Shown here: positions 1-8,915 of the stretch, in pieces
Layout: the number at the start of each line of letters is the position of its first letter
Position numbering within the stretch: position 1 is the first letter of the stretch
Notes under the pieces: model-generated
Seen by the model: only the letters and a program-made list of their open reading frames with translations
Database searches by the model: none
Told to the model about the DNA's origin: nothing
Position numbers and translations under genes: made by a program
Assembly: GCF_000429025.1 (NCBI RefSeq)
Contig: NZ_KE386835.1
Coordinates: forward strand, 310,001 to 374,000
Reading direction: 5' to 3'
From: Actinospineispora spinosispora DSM 44797
GTDB taxonomy: Bacteria; Actinomycetota; Actinomycetes; Mycobacteriales; Pseudonocardiaceae
Length of the DNA: 64,000 nt

Positions 1-830
1 ATGGCGGTCGCGTACGTGATGACCAGGTAGAACAGTCCGGCCAGCACGATCGACCCGATGACCGCGCGAGGGATGACCTTGCGCGGCTCCCGGGTCTCCT
101 CGGACAGCACGGCGCTGGCTTCCGCCCCGGTGAACGACAGCATGGCGAAGCTCAGCCCGAACAGGACCCCGGTCCACGGCACCCCGGCGGCACTCGGCCA
201 GAACGCGCCGAAGTCGATGCTCGCCCCCGCTGAGTCGACCGCGGTCTTGTGGTCGAGTACGCTCACCGCCGGCGATCCGAGCACGATCACCACGACCGAG
301 ACGACCAGCAGCGCGGCCATGCTGAGCAGCAGGATCGCCAGCTGGGACCGGGTCGATGCCTGCACGTTGAACAGGCTCATCAGCGCGATGATCACCATGC
401 CGACCAGTGAGAACCACGCCCAGGACACCTCGGCGCCGCTCACCAGTGTCACCAGTGTGGACGCGAAGAACCCGAAGCCGCACAGCACGGCGCCGCCCAG
501 GATGAGGAACGCCGCCGCGTAGCACCAGCCGCCGAGGAAGCCGATCCAGCGGTTCGCTCCCCTGGTCAGGTAGGTGTACATCGAACCGGCCGAGGACAGC
601 GACCTGGCGAAGTGCGCCACGGTCGCACCGACGCACAGCATCGCGAGGGTGCCGAGCAGGTAGGCCAGCGGTGTCGCGCCGCCCGCCTTCGTCGAGGCCA
701 GGTAGGTGAGGAACGCGCCGGACATCGCCGGCGCGATGACCGACAGGCTCTGCGCGATGACGTCCGGCAGCCCCAGGGACTTGCGGAAGCCGCCGGCCTG
801 AGCGGAGGTCGTACCCAGCTCAGCTGTCAT
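1..830 (-). CDS. APC-family amino acid/amine permease (3' part missing)
   Basis: About 276 N-terminal residues of a polytopic permease are present; the rest lies beyond the left edge. A short cytoplasmic head is followed by hydrophobic helices in the APC pattern, including the early 'IAPAMSGAFLTYLA' segment and a 'GLSFAMLSFTGAEASAVLSEE' type stretch characteristic of APC transporters. The ATG at 828-830 overlaps the end of the upstream amine oxidase gene by 11 bases, so the two are almost certainly cotranscribed and translationally coupled. It probably imports the amine substrate of the oxidase or a related amino acid; the substrate is inference. Family assignment is secure. Confidence 0.85.
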   Translation of the reverse strand, partial: MTAELGTTSAQAGGFRKSLGLPDVIAQSLSVIAPAMSGAFLTYLASTKAGGATPLAYLLGTLAMLCVGATVAHFARSLSSAGSMYTYLTRGANRWIGFLGGWCYAAAFLILGGAVLCGFGFFASTLVTLVSGAEVSWAWFSLVGMVIIALMSLFNVQASTRSQLAILLLSMAALLVVSVVVIVLGSPAVSVLDHKTAVDSAGASIDFGAFWPSAAGVPWTGVLFGLSFAMLSFTGAEASAVLSEETREPRKVIPRAVIGSIVLAGLFYLVITYATA

Positions 831-2757
831 GGCCCTGGTGTCCATTCGCGCAGTGTCCGTTCGTGCTCGCGGGGACGTCGAGGGCGGGGTTGCGGTCGAA
901 GAAGCCGACCGGCTTGAGGGTGAAGCCGGTGTAGTCGACCGGCATGACCGGCCAGTCCTCCGGGCGCGGGAAGTGGGTCGTGCCGAAGGTGTGCCACAGG
1001 ACGATGTCCTCGCCGTCCACCGGGCGGTCCTGCGCGGTCCATGCTGGGAGGCCGTCACCGCCGGGGTTCTGGTTCACGAAGTCTCCGGCCGGGTAGCGCT
1101 GCGCCTCGTCGTAGCGGGTGACCCACAGGTGTTTGGTGGCGAACGTGGCCCGTGCCCGGATCGACGAGGACTCGTCGGCCAGCATCGCGGGCCTGCCCTC
1201 CGGGTTGAGGACGTAGCCGACCGGGTTGCCGAGCCGGTTGGTGACGTCGGGGTTGATGATGTGCCAGGCACGGCCTCGGCCGGTGTCGGCCATCCGCTGA
1301 GCATGAGACTCGCTGGTCAGCCGGGTGCGCTGCTGGCGGAACGCGTGGCCGTACGGGTTGTTCGGCCCGACCGGGTCGGCCACGGCCTCGACCTCGTCGA
1401 CCGCGTTGCGCGGACCGTCGAGCATCATGTCCAGCCGCGCCGAGAACAGGTGCTGGTGATACGGCGCGCCGAGACCGGGAGCCACCTCGGACGAGTACTT
1501 CGTCCCGTCCTCCCCGTATCCGGGGTAGGCGGAGGTGAACACGATGCCGGTGGCCTTGGCCTCGAACTGGATGGTGCCGTCGAGGTAGAGGTACCAGTAG
1601 AAGCCGTAGTCGTAGTTGCCGATCGGCGTGAAGTAGGAGATCACCATGCGCCGCTGCCTGCGGGTCTCGGCGGAGCCGGTGAACATGTCGCTGTGCTTCC
1701 AGAGGATGCCGTAGTCCTCTTCGTGCAGGCAGATCGCGTTGCGGATGGTCTTGGGCGTGCCGAGGTCGTCGGCGATGACCGCGTCCAGGTAATGGATCTC
1801 GCCCAGACAGTCGCAGCCGAGCTCGAGTGAGTTCGCGTAGCGGGCGAACATGTACTCGCCGCAGTCGAAGTAGTTCTGCCAGAACCGCACCGGGGTCGGC
1901 TCCGCGTACGGAACCACCATCTCGGCGATCGACGCCCGGTACATGATCGGCCGGTCGTCGTAGCTCAGCTGGTGCAGCGTGAGGCCTTCACGCTCGTTGA
2001 ACCCGATCCGCAGGTCCCAGTTCTGCCAGCGGATCCGGTTGTCCTCGACGGTGAACGACGGGCCCTCGGGCTGGGTGATCTCGATCGGCTTGAGACCGGT
2101 GCGTTGCGGTCCGACCTGCGCGGGGTCGTCGAAGTTGCCGGCTTCGGTCGGCACCGGGAACACCCGGTCGTCGATGACCTTGTTCACCGTGCGGGTCGTG
2201 AGATTGACGTAACAGACCAGGCCGTCGACCGGGTGCGCCCACGGGTGGTCGGCCGGGTGGTCCTGCAGGAACGCGAACGCGCGCACGACCCGCTGCCCGA
2301 CCTCCTCGGGGAAGTCGTACACGCCGGCGGACAGCGGCACCGCACGCACCGCGGCCGGGTCGATGTCGCGGCGACGCAGCGCGGCGCACCATTCCTCGTT
2401 CTCCAGAAGGATCGCCTCGATCATCTCGAACTCGGTGTCGATGATCGGCGGCTGACCGGAGCGCGCCGGGTCGATCTCGTGCACCGAGTCGACCCGCCGG
2501 TGGGTCACCGACACCACGACGTCGCGGGAGCGGCCGGTGTCCAGTTCGAGCAGGACGGCCCGGAACCGGCGGTCGGTCGCGGCACCCGCGAGCACGTCGG
2601 ACTTGGCCGGTTCCTCGGGGGCGAAGAACGCCCAGCGGGTGTGTTCGCCCAGCTGGCCGGCCTCGGTCAACACCTCCCGGACCGCGTCGACCTCGGCTTC
2701 GGTGGTCATGGCCAGTGGGTGGGTGCCCGTGTGCTGGGTCACGTCGATGAGGGTCAT
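820..2757 (-). CDS. Copper-containing primary amine oxidase
   Basis: Oxidatively deaminates primary amines (tyramine, phenethylamine or histamine class) to aldehyde, ammonia and hydrogen peroxide. From the ATG at 2755-2757 the protein has 645 residues, normal for the bacterial family. The cofactor motif N-Y-D-Y gives the TPQ precursor Tyr382. The catalytic base is Asp298 in 'NYFDCGEY', and the copper ligands are His434 and His436 ('YHQHLF') and His595. Tyr382 and Asp298 fall on the same numbers as in the Arthrobacter globiformis enzyme, which supports this start over an in-frame GTG at 2778. The gene overlaps the permease gene downstream and is divergent from a second permease. Exact substrate is not readable. 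Confidence 0.95.
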   Translation of the reverse strand: MTLIDVTQHTGTHPLAMTTEAEVDAVREVLTEAGQLGEHTRWAFFAPEEPAKSDVLAGAATDRRFRAVLLELDTGRSRDVVVSVTHRRVDSVHEIDPARSGQPPIIDTEFEMIEAILLENEEWCAALRRRDIDPAAVRAVPLSAGVYDFPEEVGQRVVRAFAFLQDHPADHPWAHPVDGLVCYVNLTTRTVNKVIDDRVFPVPTEAGNFDDPAQVGPQRTGLKPIEITQPEGPSFTVEDNRIRWQNWDLRIGFNEREGLTLHQLSYDDRPIMYRASIAEMVVPYAEPTPVRFWQNYFDCGEYMFARYANSLELGCDCLGEIHYLDAVIADDLGTPKTIRNAICLHEEDYGILWKHSDMFTGSAETRRQRRMVISYFTPIGNYDYGFYWYLYLDGTIQFEAKATGIVFTSAYPGYGEDGTKYSSEVAPGLGAPYHQHLFSARLDMMLDGPRNAVDEVEAVADPVGPNNPYGHAFRQQRTRLTSESHAQRMADTGRGRAWHIINPDVTNRLGNPVGYVLNPEGRPAMLADESSSIRARATFATKHLWVTRYDEAQRYPAGDFVNQNPGGDGLPAWTAQDRPVDGEDIVLWHTFGTTHFPRPEDWPVMPVDYTGFTLKPVGFFDRNPALDVPASTNGHCANGHQGHDS

Positions 2758-2827
2758 CGCAAGACCGTCCGTGTCCACACGGCCTGGGACAACCCGGGCT
2801 CCCGCCTCAGGAGAGGACGATCTGTAA

Positions 2828-2850
2828 CCTGTCTCACAACCCGGGACAGG
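2828..2850. promoter_or_regulatory. Inverted repeat between the divergent amine oxidase and permease genes
   Basis: CCTGTC and GACAGG form 6-base arms around an 11-base spacer in the 132-base divergent intergenic region. It is a candidate operator for the nearby IclR-type regulator. The evidence is symmetry and position only. Confidence 0.3.
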
Positions 2851-2889
2851 ATCTTGCGCCCGGCTCCGGCACTAGTGAGGTTCTCCCGA

Positions 2890-4344
2890 GTGTCCTACTC
2901 GACGAGGGTCGCGGACCAGCTGCGCGGTCAGTCGCCGATGTCCGGGTTGGACCGGCGCAAGCTGGCGCCGGTGCAGGTCTTCGCCCAGTCGGTCTCCGGG
3001 GCGGCGCCCGCCGCCGCCATGGCGGTCATCCCGGCCATCGTCGCGGCGGCCGCGGGTGTCGCCACGATCTGGTCGATCGTCATCGCCATCGGGCTGGCGC
3101 TGCTGATCGCCAGCTGCATCGGCCGGTTCACCAAACGGATGGCTGTCGCCGGATCGCTGTACAGCCTCACCGCGAAAGGCCTCGGCTCACGCGCGGCGCT
3201 GCTGTGCGGCAGCGGCCTGTTGATCGGGTACGGCCTGTTGACCATGGCCTCGTTCACCGGTGCGGCGATGATGCTCGGCACGCTCGCCGGCCGGTTCGGG
3301 GTCCCACCGGCGTACACGACGCCCACCATGGTCGCCGGCCTCCTCGCGGTCGCCGCGCTGGTCACGGCGTGCGCGGTGCGCGGGGTCCGCCTGTCCGCCG
3401 CGGTCATCCTGCTGGTCGAGGCGCTGTCCATCGGACTGATGCTGGTGGTCTTCGGTACGCTGCTGGTCTCCCACGGCAGGATCCTCGACAGCAGCCAGCT
3501 GCTGCCCACGACGATCGACCTGGGCGCGGTGGCGGTCGGGGTGCTGCCCGCGCTGGGCGCGTTCATCGGGTTCGAGACGGCCACCGCGATGGGGGTGGAG
3601 GCGCGGCGACCGTTCCGGACGATCCCGCGCGCGGTGACCCGGACCGCGGCACTGGCCGGTGTGCTCAGCCTGTTCGCCGCATACACGCAGGTAGCGGGCT
3701 TCGCGGGAGTCCCTGGTGGGCTCGCGGCGCAACCGGACCCGGTGCCGACGTTGGCCGCCGCGCAGCAGTTGCCATGGCTGTCGATCGTGCTGGACGCCGG
3801 GGTCGGGACCTCGTTCCTCGCGTGTGCGCTGGCCACCACGACGGCACTCGTGCGGCTGCTGCTCAGCGCGGGGCGGGAACGGGTGGTGCCGGCCTGGCTC
3901 GGGCGGACCCACCCTAGGTTCCGCACGCCGCACCTGGCGATCGCGGCCACCGTCCCGATCACCGCGCTGGTCCCCGCCGTGCTGTTGGCCTGCGGGATCG
4001 CGCCGAACCGCTTGCTGAGCACGATGCTCACCACGTCCGCCGTCGGTTATCTGCTCGCCTACCTGCTGGTGTGTCTCGCGGCGCCGGTCTTCCTGCACCG
4101 GATCGGTGAGCTGACCGTCACCGCCGTGGTCACCACGTCGATCATCGTCCCGGTGCTGCTGGCGGTACTGATCGCGTTCGCCGCCTCGTCCCCGCCGCTG
4201 GTCACGCCGGTCGTCGCGGGCGCTGTGCTGCTGGCTGCGGTCGCGCGCTATCTGTGGTTGCGGCTGCGTCACCCGGATCGCATCCGCGCGATCGGGCTGT
4301 ACGACGAGACCTCGGCCGCCGACCTGCTGCGGTCCCGCCTGTGA
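2890..4344 (+). CDS. APC-family permease
   Basis: A permease of about 484 residues with roughly twelve hydrophobic segments and the N-terminal APC motif around 'FAQSVSGAAPAAAMAVIPA'. I chose GTG at 2890 because GTGAGG lies about 9 bases upstream; ATG at 2938 is possible but has no ribosome-binding site. It is divergent from the amine oxidase and overlaps the following regulator by 4 bases (GTGA), so it is likely controlled with it. With the permease at 1-830, the amine oxidase is flanked by two transporters of the same superfamily, possibly for different amines or for uptake and exchange (inference). Confidence 0.88.
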   Translation: MSYSTRVADQLRGQSPMSGLDRRKLAPVQVFAQSVSGAAPAAAMAVIPAIVAAAAGVATIWSIVIAIGLALLIASCIGRFTKRMAVAGSLYSLTAKGLGSRAALLCGSGLLIGYGLLTMASFTGAAMMLGTLAGRFGVPPAYTTPTMVAGLLAVAALVTACAVRGVRLSAAVILLVEALSIGLMLVVFGTLLVSHGRILDSSQLLPTTIDLGAVAVGVLPALGAFIGFETATAMGVEARRPFRTIPRAVTRTAALAGVLSLFAAYTQVAGFAGVPGGLAAQPDPVPTLAAAQQLPWLSIVLDAGVGTSFLACALATTTALVRLLLSAGRERVVPAWLGRTHPRFRTPHLAIAATVPITALVPAVLLACGIAPNRLLSTMLTTSAVGYLLAYLLVCLAAPVFLHRIGELTVTAVVTTSIIVPVLLAVLIAFAASSPPLVTPVVAGAVLLAAVARYLWLRLRHPDRIRAIGLYDETSAADLLRSRL

Positions 4345-5006
4345 GCCAGCCACCGCCCCCTCAGGTGCCGGGGCGTCAACCACGCGCGGTCCGCAACGCA
4401 CTCGACGTGCTCGCCGAGGTCGTCGACGCGGGCCCCGGCGTGACCGCGAAGGAGATCAGCGCGGCGTTGCGGCTCCCCCGGGCGACGACGTATCGGCTGC
4501 TGAACCTGCTGGTCGCCGAGGAGTATCTGGTGCGGCTGCCGGACCTGCGCGGGTTCGCGCTCGGGGCGCGGGCCGGGCGGCTCAGCGTTCCGGAGGTGCC
4601 CCGGCCGAGTACCGCGGCGAAGGCGATCGTGGCGCACCTGCGGACCCGCGTGCGGTGGGGCGTGCACCTGGCGTCCTACGCGGCGGGCCACGTCACGATG
4701 GTCGACCCCGACCCGGACCACCCGCCGAGCCCGGCGCACGTGCTGGCCCGGCACCCGGAGCTGTCCGCGCTGGGCAAGCTGCTGCTCGCCGAGCAGCGCG
4801 GCGGCGAGCTGTCACTGGCCCGCCAGTGCGGCGAGCTGCATCCGGCGTTGGGCTGTCTGGCCGTGCCGATCCGCGCCCCTGGCGACTCGTCGCTGGTCGC
4901 GGGCCTCGCACTGAGCGGACCGGCGAACCGGGTGGCCGAGCCGAACACCGAATTGGTCTCCCTGCTGGGAGAACATGCGGCCCGCCTCGCGCCGCTGCTC
5001 GCCTGA
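4341..5006 (+). CDS. IclR-type transcriptional regulator
   Basis: A 221-residue protein starting at GTG 4341, overlapping the permease stop. Residues about 10-70 form an IclR-type winged helix: 'ALDVLAEVVDAGPGVTAKEIS' region, then 'RATTYRLLNLL'. The rest is a shortened effector domain; usual IclR proteins are about 250 residues. Its position in the permease operon points to local control of amine uptake and oxidation (inference). An inverted repeat at 2828-2850 is a candidate site. Confidence 0.82.
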   Translation: MSQPPPPQVPGRQPRAVRNALDVLAEVVDAGPGVTAKEISAALRLPRATTYRLLNLLVAEEYLVRLPDLRGFALGARAGRLSVPEVPRPSTAAKAIVAHLRTRVRWGVHLASYAAGHVTMVDPDPDHPPSPAHVLARHPELSALGKLLLAEQRGGELSLARQCGELHPALGCLAVPIRAPGDSSLVAGLALSGPANRVAEPNTELVSLLGEHAARLAPLLA

Positions 5007-5023
5007 TCTGCTAGACCCATGGG

Positions 5024-5725
5024 ATGACCAGCATCGTGCAAGGCCCGGTCGTCCTGGAGCGGGACGGGGACGTATCGGTTCTCCGGTTCACCGCCGGGGA
5101 GAACCGGTTCAACCAGGACACCCTCTCCGCGCTCGAGGGCGCGTTGGACGAGGTCGAGCAGTCCGAGGCGCCGACCGCGCTCGTCATCACCGGTGACGGC
5201 AAGTTCTTCTCCAACGGTCTGGATCTCGCCTGGCTGGGTGAGGCGTCGGACGATGGCCGCACCGATGTGCTGCGCCGGGTCCACGGACTGCTCGGCCGGG
5301 TGCTCGCCTTCCCGACGGCGACCGTCGCCGCGATCAACGGGCACGCGTTCGCCGCCGGCGCGATGCTGGCGTTGGCCTGCGACTTCCGGGTGATGCGCGC
5401 CGATCGAGGGTTCGTCTGCCTGCCCGAGGTGGATCTCGGCCTGCCGTTCACCGGTGGCATGAACGCCCTGCTGCGTGGTCGGCTGACGCCCACGACCGCG
5501 ACTAGGGCGATGGTCTTCGGCGAGCGCTTCGCGGCTTCCGACGCCTTGGCTCTCGGGTTGGTCGACCATGTCGTCGCCGAGGCCGAGGTTCTCTCGCGGT
5601 CGGTTGCGTTGGTGGCGCCTCTCGCCGCCAAGCAGCGTCACGCGGTGAAGGCCATCAAGCGTGAGCTGCACCGGGATGCCCTGGCCGCGCTGGAGGCCGA
5701 CGCCACCACGGTGAAGGGCTTCTGA
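5024..5725 (+). CDS. Enoyl-CoA hydratase/isomerase (crotonase) family protein
   Basis: A 233-residue crotonase-fold protein. The first oxyanion-hole element is seen in 'FFSNGLDLAWL' and the second in 'GHAFAAGAMLALACDFR'. Glu of 'LPEVDLGLPF' lies where Delta3-Delta2-enoyl-CoA isomerases carry their catalytic acid, so isomerase or hydratase activity are both possible. The gene starts 17 bases after the IclR gene and is probably cotranscribed with it. A role in breaking down the carbon skeleton left after amine oxidation would fit but is not shown. Confidence 0.85.
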   Translation: MTSIVQGPVVLERDGDVSVLRFTAGENRFNQDTLSALEGALDEVEQSEAPTALVITGDGKFFSNGLDLAWLGEASDDGRTDVLRRVHGLLGRVLAFPTATVAAINGHAFAAGAMLALACDFRVMRADRGFVCLPEVDLGLPFTGGMNALLRGRLTPTTATRAMVFGERFAASDALALGLVDHVVAEAEVLSRSVALVAPLAAKQRHAVKAIKRELHRDALAALEADATTVKGF

Positions 5726-5753
5726 GGTTCGGGGTTGCGTCCCCGCTGGCCAC

Positions 5754-5793
5754 CCCAGCGACACCAAACCCAGCGACACCAAACCCAGCGACA
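5754..5793. repeat. 15-base tandem repeat, about 2.7 copies
   Basis: CCCAGCG recurs at 5754, 5769 and 5784, with the full unit CCCAGCGACACCAAA. It lies 28 bases past the crotonase stop. It may be a slippage tract; no function is evident. Confidence 0.8.
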
Positions 5794-5929
5794 GCTAAGC
5801 CGGCTCCGCGAGTCTCCGAAGGAGTTCCGGCGAAGGCCGGCGCCTTGAATGTCCGCAACCAACCTCGCCAACGACCAGGGCGGCTCCCCGGCCGACAGCA
5901 AGCGCGCGCTCGGCCGAGGAACGAGGCTT

Positions 5930-5987
5930 GCTTTTCTGGGAGTACCCCAGCGAGCGTTTACGCGAGCCGGGGTGGTCACAGAAAAGC
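5930..5987. repeat. Nested inverted repeat upstream of the LCP gene
   Basis: Outer arms GCTTTTCTG (5930-5938) and CAGAAAAGC (5979-5987) and inner arms ACCCC (5944-5948) and GGGGT (5969-5973) share one centre of symmetry. It lies 75 bases before the LCP start codon, where it could act as an operator, leader structure or terminator, or be a dispersed repeat. Confidence 0.55.
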
Positions 5988-6062
5988 TCCGCGCGAAACA
6001 GGCCCAACGATTCTGAGAGATCTGATTTCAGCCTTTCGGGGGTGAGCGGGCAGGCTGGGGGG

Positions 6063-7568
6063 ATGCGTGTGCGACACCGGGCTGTCGGGCGGACAGTGGT
6101 GGCTTTGCTGTCCGCGCTGGTTCTGGTGGTCACCGGGTACGGGTGGCGGCAGTACAACGCGCTGACCAGTGGGTTGGATCGGTCGCACGCGCTCGACGGG
6201 CTGCTCACCAGTGGCGCCCCGGCCCCGGGCGTCTCACGGAACATCCTGATCATGGGGTTGGACAGCCGGCTGGACCAGGATGGCCGGCCGTTGCCCAAGG
6301 ACGTCCTGGACCAGTTGCACGCCGGAGACAGCAGTGACGGTGGTTACAACACCAACGTGCTGATGCTGCTGCACGTGCCGGGGGACGGCAGCAAGGCGTC
6401 CGCGATCTCGATCCCGCGCGACGACTACGTGTCGTTCCCCGGGAGACCGGACGGGGTCGCCAAGCAGAAGATCAAGCAGGCCTACGGGCTGGCGAAGGAC
6501 CAGCGGGAGCGGGAGCTGCGCGAGCAGGGAGTCACCGATCCCGTCGAGCTGGAGCACCAGGGCAGGGAGGCCGGTCGGCACGAGTCGATCGCCACGGTCC
6601 AGCAGTTCCTGGGTGGGGTTCCGATCGACAACTTCGTCGAGGTGACCCTGGTCGGCTTCTACGACCTGGCGCAGGCGATGGGGTCGGTCACCGTGTGTCT
6701 TGCCGGACCCACGCAGGACAGCTACTCGGGCGCCCGGTTCGTCAAGGGCTACCAGCAGCTGAACGCCTCGCAGGCACTCGCGTTCGTGCGGCAGCGCAGG
6801 GACTACGTGCACCCGGAGCTGAACTTCACCGACCTCGACCGGGCCCGCCGCCAGCAGGCGTTCCTCGCCTCGGCCGCCCACCAGCTGCGCAGCGTCGGCA
6901 CGCTCACCGACCCGTCGCGGCTGAGCGGGCTGATCGACGTGGCGAAGAAGGATGTCGTCATCGACGAGGACCTCGACCTGCTCGGCATGCTGCAGCAGTC
7001 CCAGGGGCTCGTCGCGGGCAACATCACGTTCACGACGTTGCCGGTCAAGTCGTTCGGGAAGGTCGACGGCCAGGACGTCAACCTGGTCGATCTCGATCAG
7101 ATCCGGTCGTTGGTGCGCACGCTGCTCGGCGATGGTGCAGGCGCAGCCCCGGGCGCGCCGCCCGTCGCCCTGCCGCCCGCGACGATGGACGTGGTGAACG
7201 CCTCGGGGCGGGACGGGGTGGCGAACACCGTCCTGGCCGCGCTCGGCGACCGGGGCCTGACCAGGGGGACCGCGAGCACCCGGCACCGGACGGAGTCCGA
7301 GACGGTGCTGAGCTACGCTCCGGACGCGGCCGATTCGGCCACAGCCGTCGCCGCCCTACTCGGTGGTATACCGGTCAAGAAGGACGCGGAGCTCCGCAAG
7401 GGGCACGAGCGTCTGGTGATCGGGACGGACTTCAGCATGCCGGCGGGGCTGTCCGATCCGAGCGGCAACGCCCAGGACGATTCGGCGTCCGGCAGCGCCG
7501 CGCATGCGGCCGCTCCCGCGGTGCCGGCCAGCAGCATCAACGGAGGCGGCATTCCATGCGTCAAGTGA
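6063..7568 (+). CDS. LytR-CpsA-Psr (LCP) family cell-wall glycopolymer ligase
   Basis: A 501-residue type II membrane protein. One transmembrane helix (about residues 12-32, 'VALLSALVLVVTGYGW') leads to an extracellular LCP domain with 'NILIMGLDSR', 'AISIPRDDYV' and a basic 'DRARRQQAF' segment. A LytR_C domain follows ('MDVVNASGRDGVANTVL', about residues 375-455) and the tail is Ala/Ser/Pro-rich. LCP enzymes transfer lipid-linked glycopolymers, such as arabinogalactan or teichoic-like polymers, to peptidoglycan. The start ATG at 6063 is preceded by a GGGGGG-type ribosome site. The 3' end overlaps the next lipoprotein gene by 13 bases, suggesting joint expression. Confidence 0.9.
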   Translation: MRVRHRAVGRTVVALLSALVLVVTGYGWRQYNALTSGLDRSHALDGLLTSGAPAPGVSRNILIMGLDSRLDQDGRPLPKDVLDQLHAGDSSDGGYNTNVLMLLHVPGDGSKASAISIPRDDYVSFPGRPDGVAKQKIKQAYGLAKDQRERELREQGVTDPVELEHQGREAGRHESIATVQQFLGGVPIDNFVEVTLVGFYDLAQAMGSVTVCLAGPTQDSYSGARFVKGYQQLNASQALAFVRQRRDYVHPELNFTDLDRARRQQAFLASAAHQLRSVGTLTDPSRLSGLIDVAKKDVVIDEDLDLLGMLQQSQGLVAGNITFTTLPVKSFGKVDGQDVNLVDLDQIRSLVRTLLGDGAGAAPGAPPVALPPATMDVVNASGRDGVANTVLAALGDRGLTRGTASTRHRTESETVLSYAPDAADSATAVAALLGGIPVKKDAELRKGHERLVIGTDFSMPAGLSDPSGNAQDDSASGSAAHAAAPAVPASSINGGGIPCVK

Positions 7569-8575
7569 GAACCGGTGTACCAGCGCTGCTGGTGGTTCTT
7601 CTGTTATCCCTGGTGGCCGGGTGCGGTCACGCCGAGCCACCACCACCGCCACCGACCTCACAGGCGGCACCCTCGGAGTCGGAGGAGCCGAGCCCGGACG
7701 AGGACTCTGACCTCCCGGACAAGACGGCGGCGGACGGCCGGGGCGTCATCCGGCCGCTCGCCGCTCCGACCGGGTGCACGACGACCGCTCAGGACGCCGA
7801 CGCCGCGAAGCAGGCACTCGCGGCGGCCAAACCGGGCGCCACGATCTGTGTTCTCGGCGATCTGGACACCCGCCTGACGATCACCACGTCCGGCACCGCG
7901 CAGGCACCCATCCACGTGGTCGGCGACGGCAAGACCATCGTCAAGGGCATCGACGTGACCGCGAGCTTCGTGCAGATCTCGGGCGTCAACGCGCTGGAGC
8001 CGCACGCGCCGGGCATCTCGCTGCACGGCAACGACCTCACCCTGGAGAACTCCACGTCGATCAGTCCGCACGGCGACGACGGCGACGGCATCCGCTTCTG
8101 GGGCAGCAACATCGTGATCCGGCACAACACGATCAAGCACACCAGCAACAAACACAAGGCCCACGCCGACTGCATGCAGACCTTCGCCACCGACTCCGAC
8201 AGCCCGGCGAGCCAGCACATCCTGATCGACAGCAACCGGTGCGAGGACATCTCCAACACCTGCCTGATCATGGAGGGGCCGAACAGCCTTGCCGGTGACG
8301 GCAGCGGCGTCGGCGCGACCAACGACGTCACCTGGACCAACAACTACTGCCAGAACCACGCGGACGAAGCGTTGCAGATCGACGACGTCCAGGGTCTGAA
8401 GGTCCACGACAACGACATCGCCGGCAAGATCAACCATGCGTTCGCGCTGCAGAACAAGACGACCGGCGCCCAGATCGGCAACAACAAGCTCAACTCGGAG
8501 ATCTCCTACGAGGTGGGTATCGACGACACGTCGAAGCCCGGCTACCAGGGCCCACCCCCCGGCGGCAAGCCGTAG
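7556..8575 (+). CDS. Right-handed parallel beta-helix lipoprotein (copy 1)
   Basis: A 339-residue lipoprotein. The lipobox 'LVAGC' places the acylated Cys at residue 23, followed by a Pro/Glu/Asp-rich linker to about residue 65. The body has repeated Asn-rich strands ('NIVIRHNTI', 'ILIDSNRCED', 'VTWTNNYC') typical of pectate-lyase-like beta helices. A highly conserved block holds 'GDDGDGIRFWG' and 'HADCMQTFATDSD'. It has a paralogue at 45835-46830 sharing these blocks nearly word for word, including paired Cys. It starts inside the LCP gene, with GGAGGCGG before the ATG. Binding or cleavage of a cell-surface polysaccharide is likely; no substrate can be read. Confidence 0.82.
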   Translation: MRQVRTGVPALLVVLLLSLVAGCGHAEPPPPPPTSQAAPSESEEPSPDEDSDLPDKTAADGRGVIRPLAAPTGCTTTAQDADAAKQALAAAKPGATICVLGDLDTRLTITTSGTAQAPIHVVGDGKTIVKGIDVTASFVQISGVNALEPHAPGISLHGNDLTLENSTSISPHGDDGDGIRFWGSNIVIRHNTIKHTSNKHKAHADCMQTFATDSDSPASQHILIDSNRCEDISNTCLIMEGPNSLAGDGSGVGATNDVTWTNNYCQNHADEALQIDDVQGLKVHDNDIAGKINHAFALQNKTTGAQIGNNKLNSEISYEVGIDDTSKPGYQGPPPGGKP

Positions 8576-8915
8576 CCCCCGTGACCCTCGTGACCCTCGT
8601 GAGTGGCAAGGGCGTCTACCCCGAAGGGGCGCCGAAGGCGTAGGCGCTCGGAGCACTCACGACAGCTTTTCCGTCGTGAGTGATCCGGGCGCCTATAGGC
8701 GCCCTTGCCACTCACGAGTCGACGGCGAAGCCGAGATGCCTTGGAGCCGGGTACGGGGTCTTTGGTCCCGACCGCGTGCACAGAGTTGCGCTGCCTCGGG
8801 GTTCTCGTGAGTGCTGAGGGCGCCTATAGCCGCCCTGGACCCTCACGACGATAAAGCTGTCGTGAGTGCCCAGAGCGGCTACCGCTTCGCGGCCCCTGCG
8901 GGGTAGACGCCCTCA
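8576..8915. other. Non-coding stretch between lipoprotein and PucR-type genes
   Basis: No gene is visible in these 340 bases between convergent genes. Most of it is two long palindromic elements in opposite orientation (8596-8718 and 8804-8926), separated by 85 bases. Confidence 0.8.
8596..8718. repeat. Long GTGAGTG/CACTCAC palindromic element, copy L1
   Basis: The 19-base outer arms (CTCGTGAGTGGCAAGGGCG and its exact complement) enclose an inner hairpin with CACTCACGAC and GTCGTGAGTG. The right half contains the 18-base palindrome GGGCGCCTATAGGCGCCC. The 24 bases after it, ending GAAGCCGAGATGCC, are shared with copy L3 at 13219. Probably a bidirectional terminator or REP-like repeat (inference). 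Confidence 0.88.

Larger units (their letters stand above)
5726..6062. other. Non-coding stretch between crotonase and LCP genes
   Basis: I find no credible gene in these 337 bases. They hold a 15-base tandem repeat (5754-5793), a nested inverted repeat (5930-5987) and presumably the promoter of the LCP gene. Confidence 0.6.

Noticed and set aside
1972..2889. A plus-strand reading frame continuing into the permease at 2890
   Set aside because: It runs antisense to the whole first half of the amine oxidase, whose active-site residues are intact; the Arg/Val/Asp-rich translation is a typical high-GC shadow.
8436..8810. Small plus-strand gene across palindrome L1
   Set aside because: The frame overlaps the lipoprotein gene in another frame and then reads through the palindrome; composition is shadow-like.
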